64,000 nucleotides of DNA from Pseudomonadota bacterium (GCA_021819435.1 JAKARB010000010.1:62001-126000), one strand, 5' to 3'; counted from the stretch's first letter, positions 41,073 through 53,097 are shown. Numbers and translations: made by a program. The notes: a model not told the origin generated them from the sequence alone.

Positions 41073-41369
41073 GTGGCGAACTTCGGGCGGAGTACAAATC
41101 ACGTGTTGGGCCAATTTTTCAGCCACATCCTGAATTTCCTGCTGCCGGCGGTGGCCATGGCCTTGTTGGTGCCGACGCTGGCGCGCATCGTCTGGTGGAA
41201 ATCGCTGGCTGCGGCTGGTTGGTTGCGCCAGGTGTGGTGGGCCGTCGTGATCAACGTGGCCGTGTTGGTGCTGGGCTTGCTGGTGCTCGGGCGAGACGGC
41301 GCGATGTGGACTTATGCCGGCTTGGTGCTGGCCTCGGCGCTCGCGGTCTGGTGGACGGGGTTGCGCTGA
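41073..41369 (+). CDS. small hypothetical inner-membrane protein
   Basis: 98 aa with three predicted TM helices. Confidence 0.6.
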   Translation: MANFGRSTNHVLGQFFSHILNFLLPAVAMALLVPTLARIVWWKSLAAAGWLRQVWWAVVINVAVLVLGLLVLGRDGAMWTYAGLVLASALAVWWTGLR

Positions 41370-41488
41370 GCGCGTCGGGTGCTTGCCCATCGTTTCGTCC
41401 TCCTGCCTGCCCCCATCGATCTCGACCGCATTCATTGCCATCGTTCATTCACGCGCCGCCGCGCACGGAACCCCTCCATCGGCCAGCC

Positions 41489-42151
41489 ATGAGCTACAGC
41501 GTCAAGGAAATTTTCTACACCCTGCAGGGCGAAGGCAGTCACGCCGGTCGCCCAGCGGTGTTCTGTCGCTTCGCGGGCTGCAACCTGTGGTCGGGCCGCG
41601 AGGCTGATCGCGCGTCGGCCGTCTGCCGCTTCTGCGACACCGATTTCGTCGGCACCGATGGCCTGGGTGGTGGCAAGTTCGATACGGCGGCGGCGTTGGC
41701 CGGGCGCATTGCCTCGTTCTGGCCTTCGACGCCGGCCGGGGCAGGGGGCCAGCGCTTCGTGGTCCTCACTGGCGGCGAGCCGATGCTGCAGCTCGATGCC
41801 GGCCTGATCGACGCGCTGCATGCGCAGGGCTTCGAGATCGCGGTCGAGTCCAACGGCACGATCGCCGCGCCAGCGGGCATCGACTGGGTCTGCGTCAGCC
41901 CCAAGGCCGGTTCGACCCTGGCGCAGACCTCGGGCCATGAACTCAAGGTGGTGGTGCCGCAGGCCGGTTTCACCGAAGATGACTTGCTCGCGTTCGAGAA
42001 GCTGGGCTTCGAGCAGTTGCGCGTGCAGGCCATGGACAGCGCCGACCCGGCCGCGCGCCGCCATGCGATGGCCTGGGCCGTGCAATGGTGCCTGGACCAC
42101 CCGCGCTGGTCCCTGAGTGTCCAGACCCACAAGACGCTGGGCATCCGCTGA
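41489..42151 (+). CDS. queE: 7-carboxy-7-deazaguanine synthase
   Basis: MSYSVKEIFYTLQGEGSHAGRPAVFCRFAGCNLW...CRFCDTDFVGTDG; VLTGGEPMLQLD. Confidence 0.94.
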   Translation: MSYSVKEIFYTLQGEGSHAGRPAVFCRFAGCNLWSGREADRASAVCRFCDTDFVGTDGLGGGKFDTAAALAGRIASFWPSTPAGAGGQRFVVLTGGEPMLQLDAGLIDALHAQGFEIAVESNGTIAAPAGIDWVCVSPKAGSTLAQTSGHELKVVVPQAGFTEDDLLAFEKLGFEQLRVQAMDSADPAARRHAMAWAVQWCLDHPRWSLSVQTHKTLGIR

Positions 42152-42193
42152 AGGCGTGATGCACCAGCGCCCTCCCGCTGAAGGATTCCCGAG

Positions 42194-42565
42194 ATGTTCG
42201 AGTTGAGCCAGACCTTTTCTTTCGATGCGGCGCACACGCTCAAGCGCCAGGTCTCGCCCGAAGAGGCCGCGGGCAGCCGCCGCATCCACGGCCACACCTA
42301 CTCGGCCGAGGTCATGGTGCGTGGCGAGCGCCAGCCCGAAAGCGGCATGGTGGTGGACCTGGCCGTGCTGCGCGAGGTGATCACCGGCATCCGCAACCAG
42401 CTCGATCACCACTTCCTCGACGAGGTGGCAGGCCTGGGCGCGCCCACGCTGGAGAACCTGTGCGTGTTCATCTTCGCGCAGGTGCACAAGCAGATCCCGC
42501 AGGTGTCTGCCGTGGCGGTGTCGCGTGCGGCGGGCGACCGCTGTGTCTACCGGCCGCAGGCCTGA
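42194..42565 (+). CDS. queD: 6-carboxytetrahydropterin synthase
   Basis: FSFDAAHTLKRQ...RRIHGHTYSAEV; DHHFLDEV; FIFAQVHKQ. Confidence 0.92.
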   Translation: MFELSQTFSFDAAHTLKRQVSPEEAAGSRRIHGHTYSAEVMVRGERQPESGMVVDLAVLREVITGIRNQLDHHFLDEVAGLGAPTLENLCVFIFAQVHKQIPQVSAVAVSRAAGDRCVYRPQA

Positions 42566-42569
42566 GCCC

Positions 42570-43952
42570 ATGGATTGGGCTGAACGCAGCCGCCAGGCCG
42601 TCTGGCACCCCTGCACGCAGATGAAGGTGCACGAGCACCTGCCGCCACGGCACATCGTGCAGGCGCAGGGGCCCTGGCTGATCGATGACCAGGGGCACCG
42701 CATCCTGGATGCCGTCAGCTCGTGGTGGGTCAATTTGTTCGGCCATGGCTTCGCGCCCATCGGGCAGGCGATCGCCGACCAGTTCAACCGGGTCGACCAC
42801 GTCATGCTGGCGGGGCTCACGCATGCGCCGGTGGTGGAACTCTCGGAGAGGCTGGGCCGGCTCACGGGCCTGGGCCACGCCTTCTACGCCAGCGATGGCG
42901 CCAGCGCCACCGAGATCGCGCTGAAGATGAGCGCGCACAGCTGGCGCAACCAGGGCCGCGCGGGCAAGCACCGCTTCATCGGCCTCGAAGGCGGCTACCA
43001 CGGTGAAACGGCGGGCGCCTTGTCCGTCACCGACATCCCGCTGTTCCGCGAGGCCTACGCGCCGTTGCTGCGCCTGAGTGCCACGCTGCCTTCACCCGAT
43101 CCGTGCCGAGCCGCGCCCGGGGTGAGCGCCGAGCAGCACCTGCGGCACTGCATCGACTCGCTGGCCGCCTACCTGGCCGAGCACGCGCACGAAACCGCTG
43201 CCATCATCATGGAGCCTTTGGTGCAGGGCGCCGCCGGCATGGCCATGCACGATCCCGCTTACCTCGTGGCCGTGCGCCGCCTCTGTGACGAGCACGAAGT
43301 GCACTGGATTGCCGACGAGATCGCCGTGGGCTTCGGCCGCACGGGCACGCTGTTCGCGCACCAGCAGGCCATCGGTGAAGACGGCCGGCCTGTGCGCCCC
43401 GATTTCATCTGCCTGAGCAAGGGCCTCACGGGCGGGGTGCTGCCGCTGTCGACCGTGCTCACCACGGACGCCGTGTACGCCGCCTTCTGGGACGATCGCA
43501 CCGCGCATGGCTTCCTGCATTCGCACTCGTACACCGGCAACCCGCTGGCCTGCCGCGCCGCGCTGGCCGTGCTCGACGCCTTTGAGGCGCGTGACGAGCA
43601 GGGCCGCGACGTGCTGGCCCGCAACCGCGAAGCCGCCGCGCGTTTCAACGCCCTGACCGAACCGCTGCGCCGCCACCCGCGCGTGAAGGCGAGCCGCCAC
43701 CTCGGCATGATCTGGGCCTGGGACATCGACACCACCGAGCCGACCTTCGCGGCCCGTTACCACCGCGCGGCGCTCGACGCCGGCTTGCTGCTTCGCCCCA
43801 TCGGCTCAACGCTGTACACGATGCCGCCTTACGTGCTCACGCCCGACGACCAGCGCCACCTGGCCGATGGCCTGCGGCGCGTGCTCGATCAGGTGCTGGC
43901 CGAGGTCGATGCCTTGCCGATGGCGAGCGAGCGGGTGCACCCGCTGGCCTGA
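42570..43952 (+). CDS. bioA: adenosylmethionine-8-amino-7-oxononanoate aminotransferase
   Basis: VWHPCTQMKVHEHLPPRHIVQAQGPWLIDDQGHRILDAVSSWWVNLFGH; DEIAVGFGRTG; CLSKGLTGG. Confidence 0.95.
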   Translation: MDWAERSRQAVWHPCTQMKVHEHLPPRHIVQAQGPWLIDDQGHRILDAVSSWWVNLFGHGFAPIGQAIADQFNRVDHVMLAGLTHAPVVELSERLGRLTGLGHAFYASDGASATEIALKMSAHSWRNQGRAGKHRFIGLEGGYHGETAGALSVTDIPLFREAYAPLLRLSATLPSPDPCRAAPGVSAEQHLRHCIDSLAAYLAEHAHETAAIIMEPLVQGAAGMAMHDPAYLVAVRRLCDEHEVHWIADEIAVGFGRTGTLFAHQQAIGEDGRPVRPDFICLSKGLTGGVLPLSTVLTTDAVYAAFWDDRTAHGFLHSHSYTGNPLACRAALAVLDAFEARDEQGRDVLARNREAAARFNALTEPLRRHPRVKASRHLGMIWAWDIDTTEPTFAARYHRAALDAGLLLRPIGSTLYTMPPYVLTPDDQRHLADGLRRVLDQVLAEVDALPMASERVHPLA

Positions 43953-44055
43953 TCGTCACCTGGCGCACACCCGGCACACGCCCAGCAACCCCACCCGCGC
44001 GCACCTGCAAAAGTTCTTCAATAGACTTCCCACCCTTCACCCACACGAAGCCGAA

Positions 44056-44784
44056 ATGGTCGCTTACTTCGTCACCGGCACGGACACCGGGGTCGGCAAG
44101 ACCCGTGTCAGCACCGCCTTGCTGAGGGCCTTGCACCAGGCTGGCCATGCGCGCGTGGTTGGCATGAAGCCCGTGGCGGCGGGTTGCGATTGGGTGACCC
44201 ACGAAGACGCTGAGCATGGCAGCGCCCATGGCGAGTGGCTCAACGAAGACGTCGCCGCCTTGCGCGCGGCCAGCACGCTCGCCGTGCCCTCGGTGTTCGA
44301 CAACCCCTATGCGCTGCCCGACCCGCTCTCGCCGCACTTGGCCGCGCGCCGGGCGGGCGAGGTGATCGACCTCGACCACATCGAAGCCAGCTTCCATGCC
44401 CTGCGCCAGCACGCCGATGCCGTGGTCGTCGAAGGCGCGGGCGGTTTTGTCGTGCCCTTGAACGAACCCGATCCGCACACCGGCGAAGGGTCATGGGCCA
44501 CAAGCGCCGATCTGGCCGTGCGCCTGCAATTGCCCATCGTGCTGGTGGTCGGCATGCGCCTGGGTTGCCTCAATCACGCCTTGCTCACGCAGGAGGCCAT
44601 CGCTGCGCGCGGGCTCAAGCTGGCGGGCTGGGTCGCCAACCACATCGACGTGGCCATGCAGGCACAAGATGCCAACGTCGACACCCTGAGGCAGAGATTG
44701 ATGGCGCCCCTGCTCGGTCGATTCGCGTGGGCGCCGCAGGCCACATCGGCTGAGCTGGCGGCCAGCCTGGTCATGCCCGCCTGA
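44056..44784 (+). CDS. bioD: ATP-dependent dethiobiotin synthetase
   Basis: MVAYFVTGTDTGVGKTRVSTALL; VVGMKPVAAGC; VVVEGAGGFVVPLN. Confidence 0.95.
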   Translation: MVAYFVTGTDTGVGKTRVSTALLRALHQAGHARVVGMKPVAAGCDWVTHEDAEHGSAHGEWLNEDVAALRAASTLAVPSVFDNPYALPDPLSPHLAARRAGEVIDLDHIEASFHALRQHADAVVVEGAGGFVVPLNEPDPHTGEGSWATSADLAVRLQLPIVLVVGMRLGCLNHALLTQEAIAARGLKLAGWVANHIDVAMQAQDANVDTLRQRLMAPLLGRFAWAPQATSAELAASLVMPA

Positions 44785-44857
44785 AGCTTGGCAAAAAACG
44801 GGCTGAGCTCAGCTTCGGCCTCATGCAGCCCTATGCAATCCCATGCCGCACCATGCA

Positions 44858-46273
44858 TCAAGCGTGCAGCGGTGTGTCGCAGAGGGGATCTGCCGCGGGC
44901 TCGGGTGGCGTGAAAACATGAGCCGCCGGGGCCGCCTGGGTGGTCAGCTCGATCAAAGCACCCAATGGCATCGGTTTGCCGAACAGGTAGCCCTGGAACT
45001 GCCGACATCCCATGCTTTCCAGGATTTGGCGTTGCTCGCGGGTCTCGACACCTTCCGCCATGACGGACATGTTCATCGTGTTGCCCAGCTCGATGATCGT
45101 CTTCGCGATGGCCAGGTCGCGTGGCTGCGTCAGCAGGTCGCGCACGAAGGCCTGGTCGATCTTGAGCTGCTCCAGAGGCAGGCGCTTGAGGTAGGCCAGC
45201 GACGAGTACCCGGTTCCGAAATCATCCAGCGAGAAAGACACGCCGTACTGTTTGAGCACCTTCATCTTGTTGATGAGGTCGTCCATGTCGCGGGCGAACA
45301 CGCTTTCCGTCAACTCCATCTTCAACTGCCGTGGGTCCACCCCATGGCGCTCGATGGCCGCCATGGCCCTCACCACGAAATTCGGCTGCCGGATCTGATG
45401 CACGCTGATGTTGACCGAGATGGTGAGGTGTGCCGTGCCAGGGTGCCGTGCCAGTTGCGCCAAGTGCGCGCAGGCGGTGTCGATCACCCATTCGCCCATG
45501 GGGACGATGAGCCCCGACTTTTCCGCCAGCGGAATGAATTCACCGGGTGAAATCATGCCCCGCCTGGGGTGATGCCAGCGCAGCAGGGCCTCGGCGCCTT
45601 GCACCCGGCCGTCCTGGTCGACCTGGGGCTGGTAGTGCAGCATCAATTGCCCCGTGCGGACTGCTTCGCGCAGATCGGCCTCGTAGGCGTTGCGCGCCTC
45701 CACATCGGCTTGCATGATGTGCATCGCCACGTACATCGCGACCGCTGCCGCCACGGTGTTGATCTTGCCTCCAACGATGCGCAGGGCATCTGGCAGGTTG
45801 TGATCGGGCTGTGCCCCAAAGGACGTGCAGGCCAGCACGACGAACGTCAAGAACACGCAGCCGACCAAGGCATGCCGCACTGGCGCTGCGACGGAGCCGC
45901 GCATGCCCATGTACATGCCGGTGGCCAGTGGTACGAGGAACAGGTGCGTGGTGCGGGGCATCTGGGCCGTGGTCTGGTCCAGGAACAGGCAGGTGAGGCA
46001 GACGACGGTGCACAGCGCGCCACATTGGATGGCGCCCCCGATGTACGGATGGCCCCGGCTTGCGAACCAGACTGCGAGCAGCCCGGCCGGCACGCCCGGA
46101 AAGGGGATCAGCGCCGCTTGCCAGCCCACCAGATGCCACAGGCCCAGCGTCCATCCCATGGTCATGACTGCGGTGAGCCAGCCGCTGACCGTCAGCAACA
46201 GGGCCACCCGTCTCAGGTGCTTGGCGCCGAGGCTGTTCGCCCGGCTGGATGGCGTGGGGTTCGTTGACTGCAT
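44858..46273 (-). CDS. integral-membrane EAL-domain protein (putative c-di-GMP phosphodiesterase, no GGDEF)
   Basis: N-terminal TM region; LMLHYQPQVDQDGRVQGAEALLRW, ELTES, LDDFGTGYSSLAYLKRLPLEQLKID, AEGVET. Confidence 0.9.
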   Translation of the reverse strand: MQSTNPTPSSRANSLGAKHLRRVALLLTVSGWLTAVMTMGWTLGLWHLVGWQAALIPFPGVPAGLLAVWFASRGHPYIGGAIQCGALCTVVCLTCLFLDQTTAQMPRTTHLFLVPLATGMYMGMRGSVAAPVRHALVGCVFLTFVVLACTSFGAQPDHNLPDALRIVGGKINTVAAAVAMYVAMHIMQADVEARNAYEADLREAVRTGQLMLHYQPQVDQDGRVQGAEALLRWHHPRRGMISPGEFIPLAEKSGLIVPMGEWVIDTACAHLAQLARHPGTAHLTISVNISVHQIRQPNFVVRAMAAIERHGVDPRQLKMELTESVFARDMDDLINKMKVLKQYGVSFSLDDFGTGYSSLAYLKRLPLEQLKIDQAFVRDLLTQPRDLAIAKTIIELGNTMNMSVMAEGVETREQRQILESMGCRQFQGYLFGKPMPLGALIELTTQAAPAAHVFTPPEPAADPLCDTPLHA

Positions 46274-46488
46274 GAGGTGTCGGAGCCGGGTTTCCGAGCG
46301 GTTTGCTGGCAGGTCGCTGGGCCGGCTGCTGGTGCATTCGGCCTCATGGGGTTTTCGGCCAAAGTGCACTGTGCTTGAGCCATCCCGCATGCTGGGAATT
46401 GGACGACGCCGCGGGCCGCTCCTTGCGGCATACCGCCGCACAAGGACCCTTTTCCGCCATCGCCAGGACGGCCTGCCGATGGTCGCGT

Positions 46489-47835
46489 TCAGCGCTTGAG
46501 GTAACCGGCCTCGCGCACCTTGCGCTCGGTCAGCTTCTGCGAGCGCGCCAGCACCTCGGCAACGCTGGGAGGGCGGGGTGCGAGCACCCGCGCCACCTCC
46601 TGCCCCACCGCCGTGCCGATGGCCTGGTACTCGGGGATGCCCACCCACTGGATCCCGACGTAGGGCGAGCGCGGCAGGGTCGGGTGCTCCTGGTCTGCCG
46701 ACAAGATGGCCTGCAACTCGACTTCGGCATGTGGGTTGGCTCGTCGGAACTGTGCGGCTGCGTAGGTGGATCGCCGGGTACCGCCGGGCACGGCATGCCA
46801 GCCGACATCGCGCGCCACCAGCTCGATGTATTCACGCGATGTCGCCCACTCGATGAAGGCCTGCGCGGCCGTTGCTTGCCGCGAACTGGCGGGGATGGCC
46901 AGCGACCAACTCCACAGCCAATGCGCGCCCTTGGGCGTGCTGGCCACTGGCGCCTGCAGGAAGTCAACCCGGTCCACTACCCGCGATTCCGATGGGCGGT
47001 TGACGAACGCCCCCGCGACCGTGGCGTCCACCCAGATCGCACAGCGCCCGGCCGAGAACAGTGCCAGGTTCTCGTTGTAGCCATTGGCGACGGCGCCAGG
47101 CGGACCCACCTCACGCAGCAGCGATGCATACAGCGTCAGGGCCTGGCGCCATGGGGCGCTTTGCAACTGCGGCCGCCAAGCCATGTCGAACCACTGGCCA
47201 CCATGGGTGTTGGCCATCGTGGTCAGCAGCGAGAGGTTCTGGCCCCAGCCCGGTTTGCCACGCAGGCAGATGCCATAGACGCCCATTGCCGGGTCGTGCA
47301 GCTTGCGCGCGGCCTGCGCCACCTGTTCCCAGGTCGGCTGGGCGGGCAACTGGATGCCGGCTTGCTTGAGCAGGTCCCGGCGCACCAGTGTCATGGTGCT
47401 CTCGCCATAGAAGGGCAGCGCATAAAGCTGCCCTTGGTGCGTGAGCGCCTGGCGGATCGGAGGCAACAAATCATCGACCTGATAAGCCGCGCTGGGTTTC
47501 AGCGGGCGCAGCCAGCCTCGGCCGCTCCAGACCTGGGCCTCGTAGCCACCCAAGGTCAGGATGTCGAAGCGGCCTGCCTTCGTGACCACATCACGCGTCA
47601 CCTGCTGGCGCAACTGGTCTTCTTCCAGTGTCACCCAGCGAATGCGCACCCCAGGGTTCGCTTGCTCGAAATGCGGCGTGAGCTTTTGCAGCGTCAGCAT
47701 GTGGCCGTTGTTGACCGTGGCGACGACCAGCTCCTGCGCCCACGTCTGGCCAGCCATGGGCAGCGCGGCCATCAGCCCGAACAGCGCGGCACGCAGCTTG
47801 ACCTTCAAGGGGCACTTCCGTCGAAGCGAGTTCAT
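46489..47835 (-). CDS. extracellular solute-binding protein, family 1 (sugar type)
   Basis: Signal peptide; LVVATVNNGHMLTLQKLTPHFEQANPGVRIRWVTLEEDQLRQQVTRDVVTKAGRFDILTLGGYE. Confidence 0.88.
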   Translation of the reverse strand: MNSLRRKCPLKVKLRAALFGLMAALPMAGQTWAQELVVATVNNGHMLTLQKLTPHFEQANPGVRIRWVTLEEDQLRQQVTRDVVTKAGRFDILTLGGYEAQVWSGRGWLRPLKPSAAYQVDDLLPPIRQALTHQGQLYALPFYGESTMTLVRRDLLKQAGIQLPAQPTWEQVAQAARKLHDPAMGVYGICLRGKPGWGQNLSLLTTMANTHGGQWFDMAWRPQLQSAPWRQALTLYASLLREVGPPGAVANGYNENLALFSAGRCAIWVDATVAGAFVNRPSESRVVDRVDFLQAPVASTPKGAHWLWSWSLAIPASSRQATAAQAFIEWATSREYIELVARDVGWHAVPGGTRRSTYAAAQFRRANPHAEVELQAILSADQEHPTLPRSPYVGIQWVGIPEYQAIGTAVGQEVARVLAPRPPSVAEVLARSQKLTERKVREAGYLKR

Positions 47836-47983
47836 GCGAAGCTTCCGTCAGAATGGAGTCGGGCCGCAGCCTGGGCCGGTGACCCGTTCGATCACCGGGT
47901 TCATGCCCGGGTGACGAAGGCGTCTTCGCTCAGGATACTTCAGGTCTGAGGATGCCCTCGCGGGCTGTCACAACATTGCCAAC

Positions 47984-50398
<2,415 letters not shown>

Positions 50399-50447
50399 GC
50401 GCCTGGGCCTTGCTTTACTTGTTCCCCTTGCTGTTCCTGCCATCCCC

Positions 50448-51479
50448 ATGCGCACCCGCCTCACCGAGCTGCTGGGCATCGCCCACCCCATCGTCCTGCC
50501 CGGCATGACCTACATCGCCGTGCCTTCGCTCGTCGCGGCCGTCTCGAACGCGGGCGGGCTCGGCATCCTCGCTTCTGGCGCGCTCACGCCCGAATGTTGC
50601 CGCGAAGCCATCCGCGAGGTGCGACGCCTCACCGACAAACCCTTCGGCGTGGGCTGCAGCCTGGGCCTGCCTGGTGCGGCCGAATGCGCGCGCATCGCCA
50701 TCGAAGAACGCGTGCCGATGGTCAACGTGTCCATGGGCAAAGGCGAATGGGTGATCGAAGGCGTGCGTGCTTACGGCGGCAAGGTGATCGCCACCATCTC
50801 GAGCGAAGCGCATGCGCGATCCGCCCTGTCAGCCGGCGTCGATGGCCTGATCGTGACGGGGCATGAGGCTGCGGCCCATGGTGGCGCGGTGACGTCGATG
50901 GTGCTGATCCCTGCGGTGCGCGACATGACGGACAAACCCCTGATCGCCGCCGGCGGTTTTGCCGATGGGCGCGGGCTGGTGGCGGCGCTGGCACTGGGCG
51001 CGGACGCCGTGGCCATGGGCACGCGCTTCGCAAGTTCGGCCGAGAGCCCGGTGCACGCCGACACCAAGCGCCTCATTGTTTCGAAAGAGGCGGAAGAGAC
51101 CATCTACTCGCCCAACTTCGACACCTGGCCTTGCCGCGTGATGAAGACGCCGGGCGGCAGGCGCTACACGGCGCATCGGTTGAGCCCGCCGGTGGCGATC
51201 TCACGCTCGCTCAAGGCCGCGCGCGAGCTGAACACGCCTTTGCATCACCTGGCTCGCGAGGCCATGCAGCAAGGGGTGGTCGGGGCGGTGAAGGTGGCGT
51301 ACTTTGGCGCGGCGACGCTGGCGATGCGCAAGGCCATCCACGAGGGCAACCACGACGATGGGGTGCAGTTGATCGGGCAGTCGCAGGGCTTGGTCCACGA
51401 TGTCGTGCCGGTGGCGGAGATCGTGGCGAGGGTGATGCGTGAGGCGGCTGAGGTGCGGGGGCGGTTGGCTGGGCTTTGA
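50448..51479 (+). CDS. NAD(P)H-dependent flavin oxidoreductase / nitronate monooxygenase
   Basis: PIVLPGMTYIAVPSLVAAVSNAGGLGILASG; IVTGHEAAAHGG; PLIAAGGFADGRGLVAALALGADAVAMGTRF. Confidence 0.9.
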   Translation: MRTRLTELLGIAHPIVLPGMTYIAVPSLVAAVSNAGGLGILASGALTPECCREAIREVRRLTDKPFGVGCSLGLPGAAECARIAIEERVPMVNVSMGKGEWVIEGVRAYGGKVIATISSEAHARSALSAGVDGLIVTGHEAAAHGGAVTSMVLIPAVRDMTDKPLIAAGGFADGRGLVAALALGADAVAMGTRFASSAESPVHADTKRLIVSKEAEETIYSPNFDTWPCRVMKTPGGRRYTAHRLSPPVAISRSLKAARELNTPLHHLAREAMQQGVVGAVKVAYFGAATLAMRKAIHEGNHDDGVQLIGQSQGLVHDVVPVAEIVARVMREAAEVRGRLAGL

Positions 51480-51614
51480 TTGGCTGATGGGCTCGGGCTT
51501 TGGGTGAGGGCGTGCTTGCTTGCATGCCTGTTTTGGGCGTGGAAGTTTTCTGGCGCTTTGTCGTGGCAGCGCGGGGCGGTGCTGCGCCGGCATCGGCTCG
51601 GGCGCCACGCGGGT

Positions 51615-51739
51615 GGTCACGCCTTTGGCGTGACTTCCCTGCGGTGCTCCCAGCGAGGTGGGGCCCTCCAACTCACTCCGCGCCCTGTGGGCGCTGCGTT
51701 CAGACAATCCGGGCCAGTCAGATGACGAAGCATGCTTCG
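51615..51739 (+). repeat. hairpin-rich intergenic element, copy A
   Basis: gtcacgcc-ttt-ggcgtgac; ccctgcggtgctc; aactcactcc-gcgccc-tgt-gggcgc-tgcg-ttcagacaatcc; cgaagcatgcttcg palindrome. Confidence 0.75.
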
Positions 51740-52003
51740 CATCCACACCTCGCCGCTCCGCTCCCCGGCACCCGCGAGGCGCCCGAGCCGATGCCGGCTT
51801 CGCCCCTTATGCCCCGCTTTCCTCATGCGAGGAAGGTGGCGTCAGGCTCGTTGGTGGTGCTAATTCGCAAGCCTTCGAAAGATCGCTGGCTTGTTCAACG
51901 ATCAGAAACTCTCGTCATGTCACAGCCCGGGAGATGCGATGCAATGCGGCCCGGAATTGGATCCAGCATGTGAGTGACGAATACGCCCGCGCAAGAGAGC
52001 CAA

Positions 52004-52209
52004 CGTGGCATGCCACGAGCGAGGCGGAAAAGGGCGGAGGCGGTGTGTGGGCGGGCGCCTGGGTGGTGCCGAGGAGCGCAAGCTCGATCAGGTTGCCCCT
52101 TGCCGCAGGCAAGGGGATGGCGAGGACTGTTTGAGCGGCCGCAGGCCGCGAGTTCCGCAGCCACCTGAGCGAGCTGAGCACCGCAGGGCAGTCCTGCCGC
52201 AGGCAGGAC
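52004..52209 (-). repeat. hairpin-rich intergenic element, copy B (inverted relative to copy A)
   Basis: Reverse complement carries gtcctgcc-tgc-ggcaggac; ccctgcggtgctc; aactc-gcggcc-tgc-ggccgc-tcaaacagtcc; ccccttgcc-tgc-ggcaagggg; cgtggcatgccacg. Confidence 0.75.
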
Positions 52210-52338
52210 CACCACTCTCGAAGCCCGCCCGCACACCGCCGCAGCCCCGCCTCGCGCTGCCACGGCAAAGCGCTCGGCCCATGCATGACAGCAGCCTCAC
52301 GATCAATGAAAACGCCTCAGCACAACAAGCCCAAAAGC

Positions 52339-52375
52339 AAGAAGCCCGGCCGGTGACCGGCGCGGGCTTCTTTTC
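52339..52375. terminator. rho-independent terminator for the Bax-inhibitor-1 gene, possibly bidirectional
   Basis: aagaagcccg-gccggtgaccggc-gcgggcttctttt long inverted repeat between convergent genes. Confidence 0.75.
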
Positions 52376-52398
52376 AAGCAAAGGAGCGTGAGAGCGGC

Positions 52399-53097
52399 TT
52401 ATTCGTCGCTGCCACCACCCATGCCGAACAGGCTCAGCAAAGCGCTGAAGAGGTTGTAGATCGACAGATACAAGCTGGTCGTCGCCAGGATGTAATTGGT
52501 CTCGCCCCCGTTGACGATGCGGCTCGTCTCGAACAGGATCATCCCGCTCATCAGCAGCACCACCAGCGCGGACACCGCCAAGCTCAAGGCCGGGACCTCG
52601 AAGAACACCGCCCCCAGGCCCAAGGCAAAAGCCACCAGACAGCCGATCATCAAGAAGCTGCCCATGAAGCTGAAGTCACGCTTGGTGGTCAAGGCGATGG
52701 CCGACAGCCCCAGGAAGGCCACGGCCGTCGTGCCCAGCGCCTGCGTGACCACCGCGGCGCCATGAGGCAGGTTCAGCACGGCATTGAGCAGCGGCCCCAT
52801 GGTGAAGCCCAGGAAGCCCGTGAAGGCAAAAACGGCCAGCAGGCCTTGCGCCTTGTGCGCGGTCTTGTGCACCCAAAAGCTCAGGCCGAAGAAGCCCGCC
52901 AAGGTGACAAGCAATCCGAGAGAGGGCACGTTCAGGGTCATGGCCAAACCCGCCATGCCGGCGCTGAAAGCCAGGGTCAGGCCCAAGAGGGCATAGGTGT
53001 TGCGAAGCACGCGACGGCTGCTGTCCGACACAGAGGTCGAAACAGCGGTGCCGGCCGAAAGGCTCAGCGTGCGGGTCGGGTGCGATGAATCGGACAT
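52399..53097 (-). CDS. Bax inhibitor-1/YccA family membrane protein
   Basis: Seven TM segments; LRNTYALLGLTLAFSAGMAGLAM; NLFSALLSLFGMGGGSDE C-terminus. Confidence 0.92.
   Translation of the reverse strand: MSDSSHPTRTLSLSAGTAVSTSVSDSSRRVLRNTYALLGLTLAFSAGMAGLAMTLNVPSLGLLVTLAGFFGLSFWVHKTAHKAQGLLAVFAFTGFLGFTMGPLLNAVLNLPHGAAVVTQALGTTAVAFLGLSAIALTTKRDFSFMGSFLMIGCLVAFALGLGAVFFEVPALSLAVSALVVLLMSGMILFETSRIVNGGETNYILATTSLYLSIYNLFSALLSLFGMGGGSDE

Noticed and set aside
51500-52391. Overlapping 100-180 aa ORFs (e.g. 51500-51973, 51658-52134, 51915-52286) as possible novel proteins
   Set aside because: They overlap in several frames, lack recognisable domains, and coincide with palindromes and compensatory stem changes; better explained as a non-coding hairpin element.
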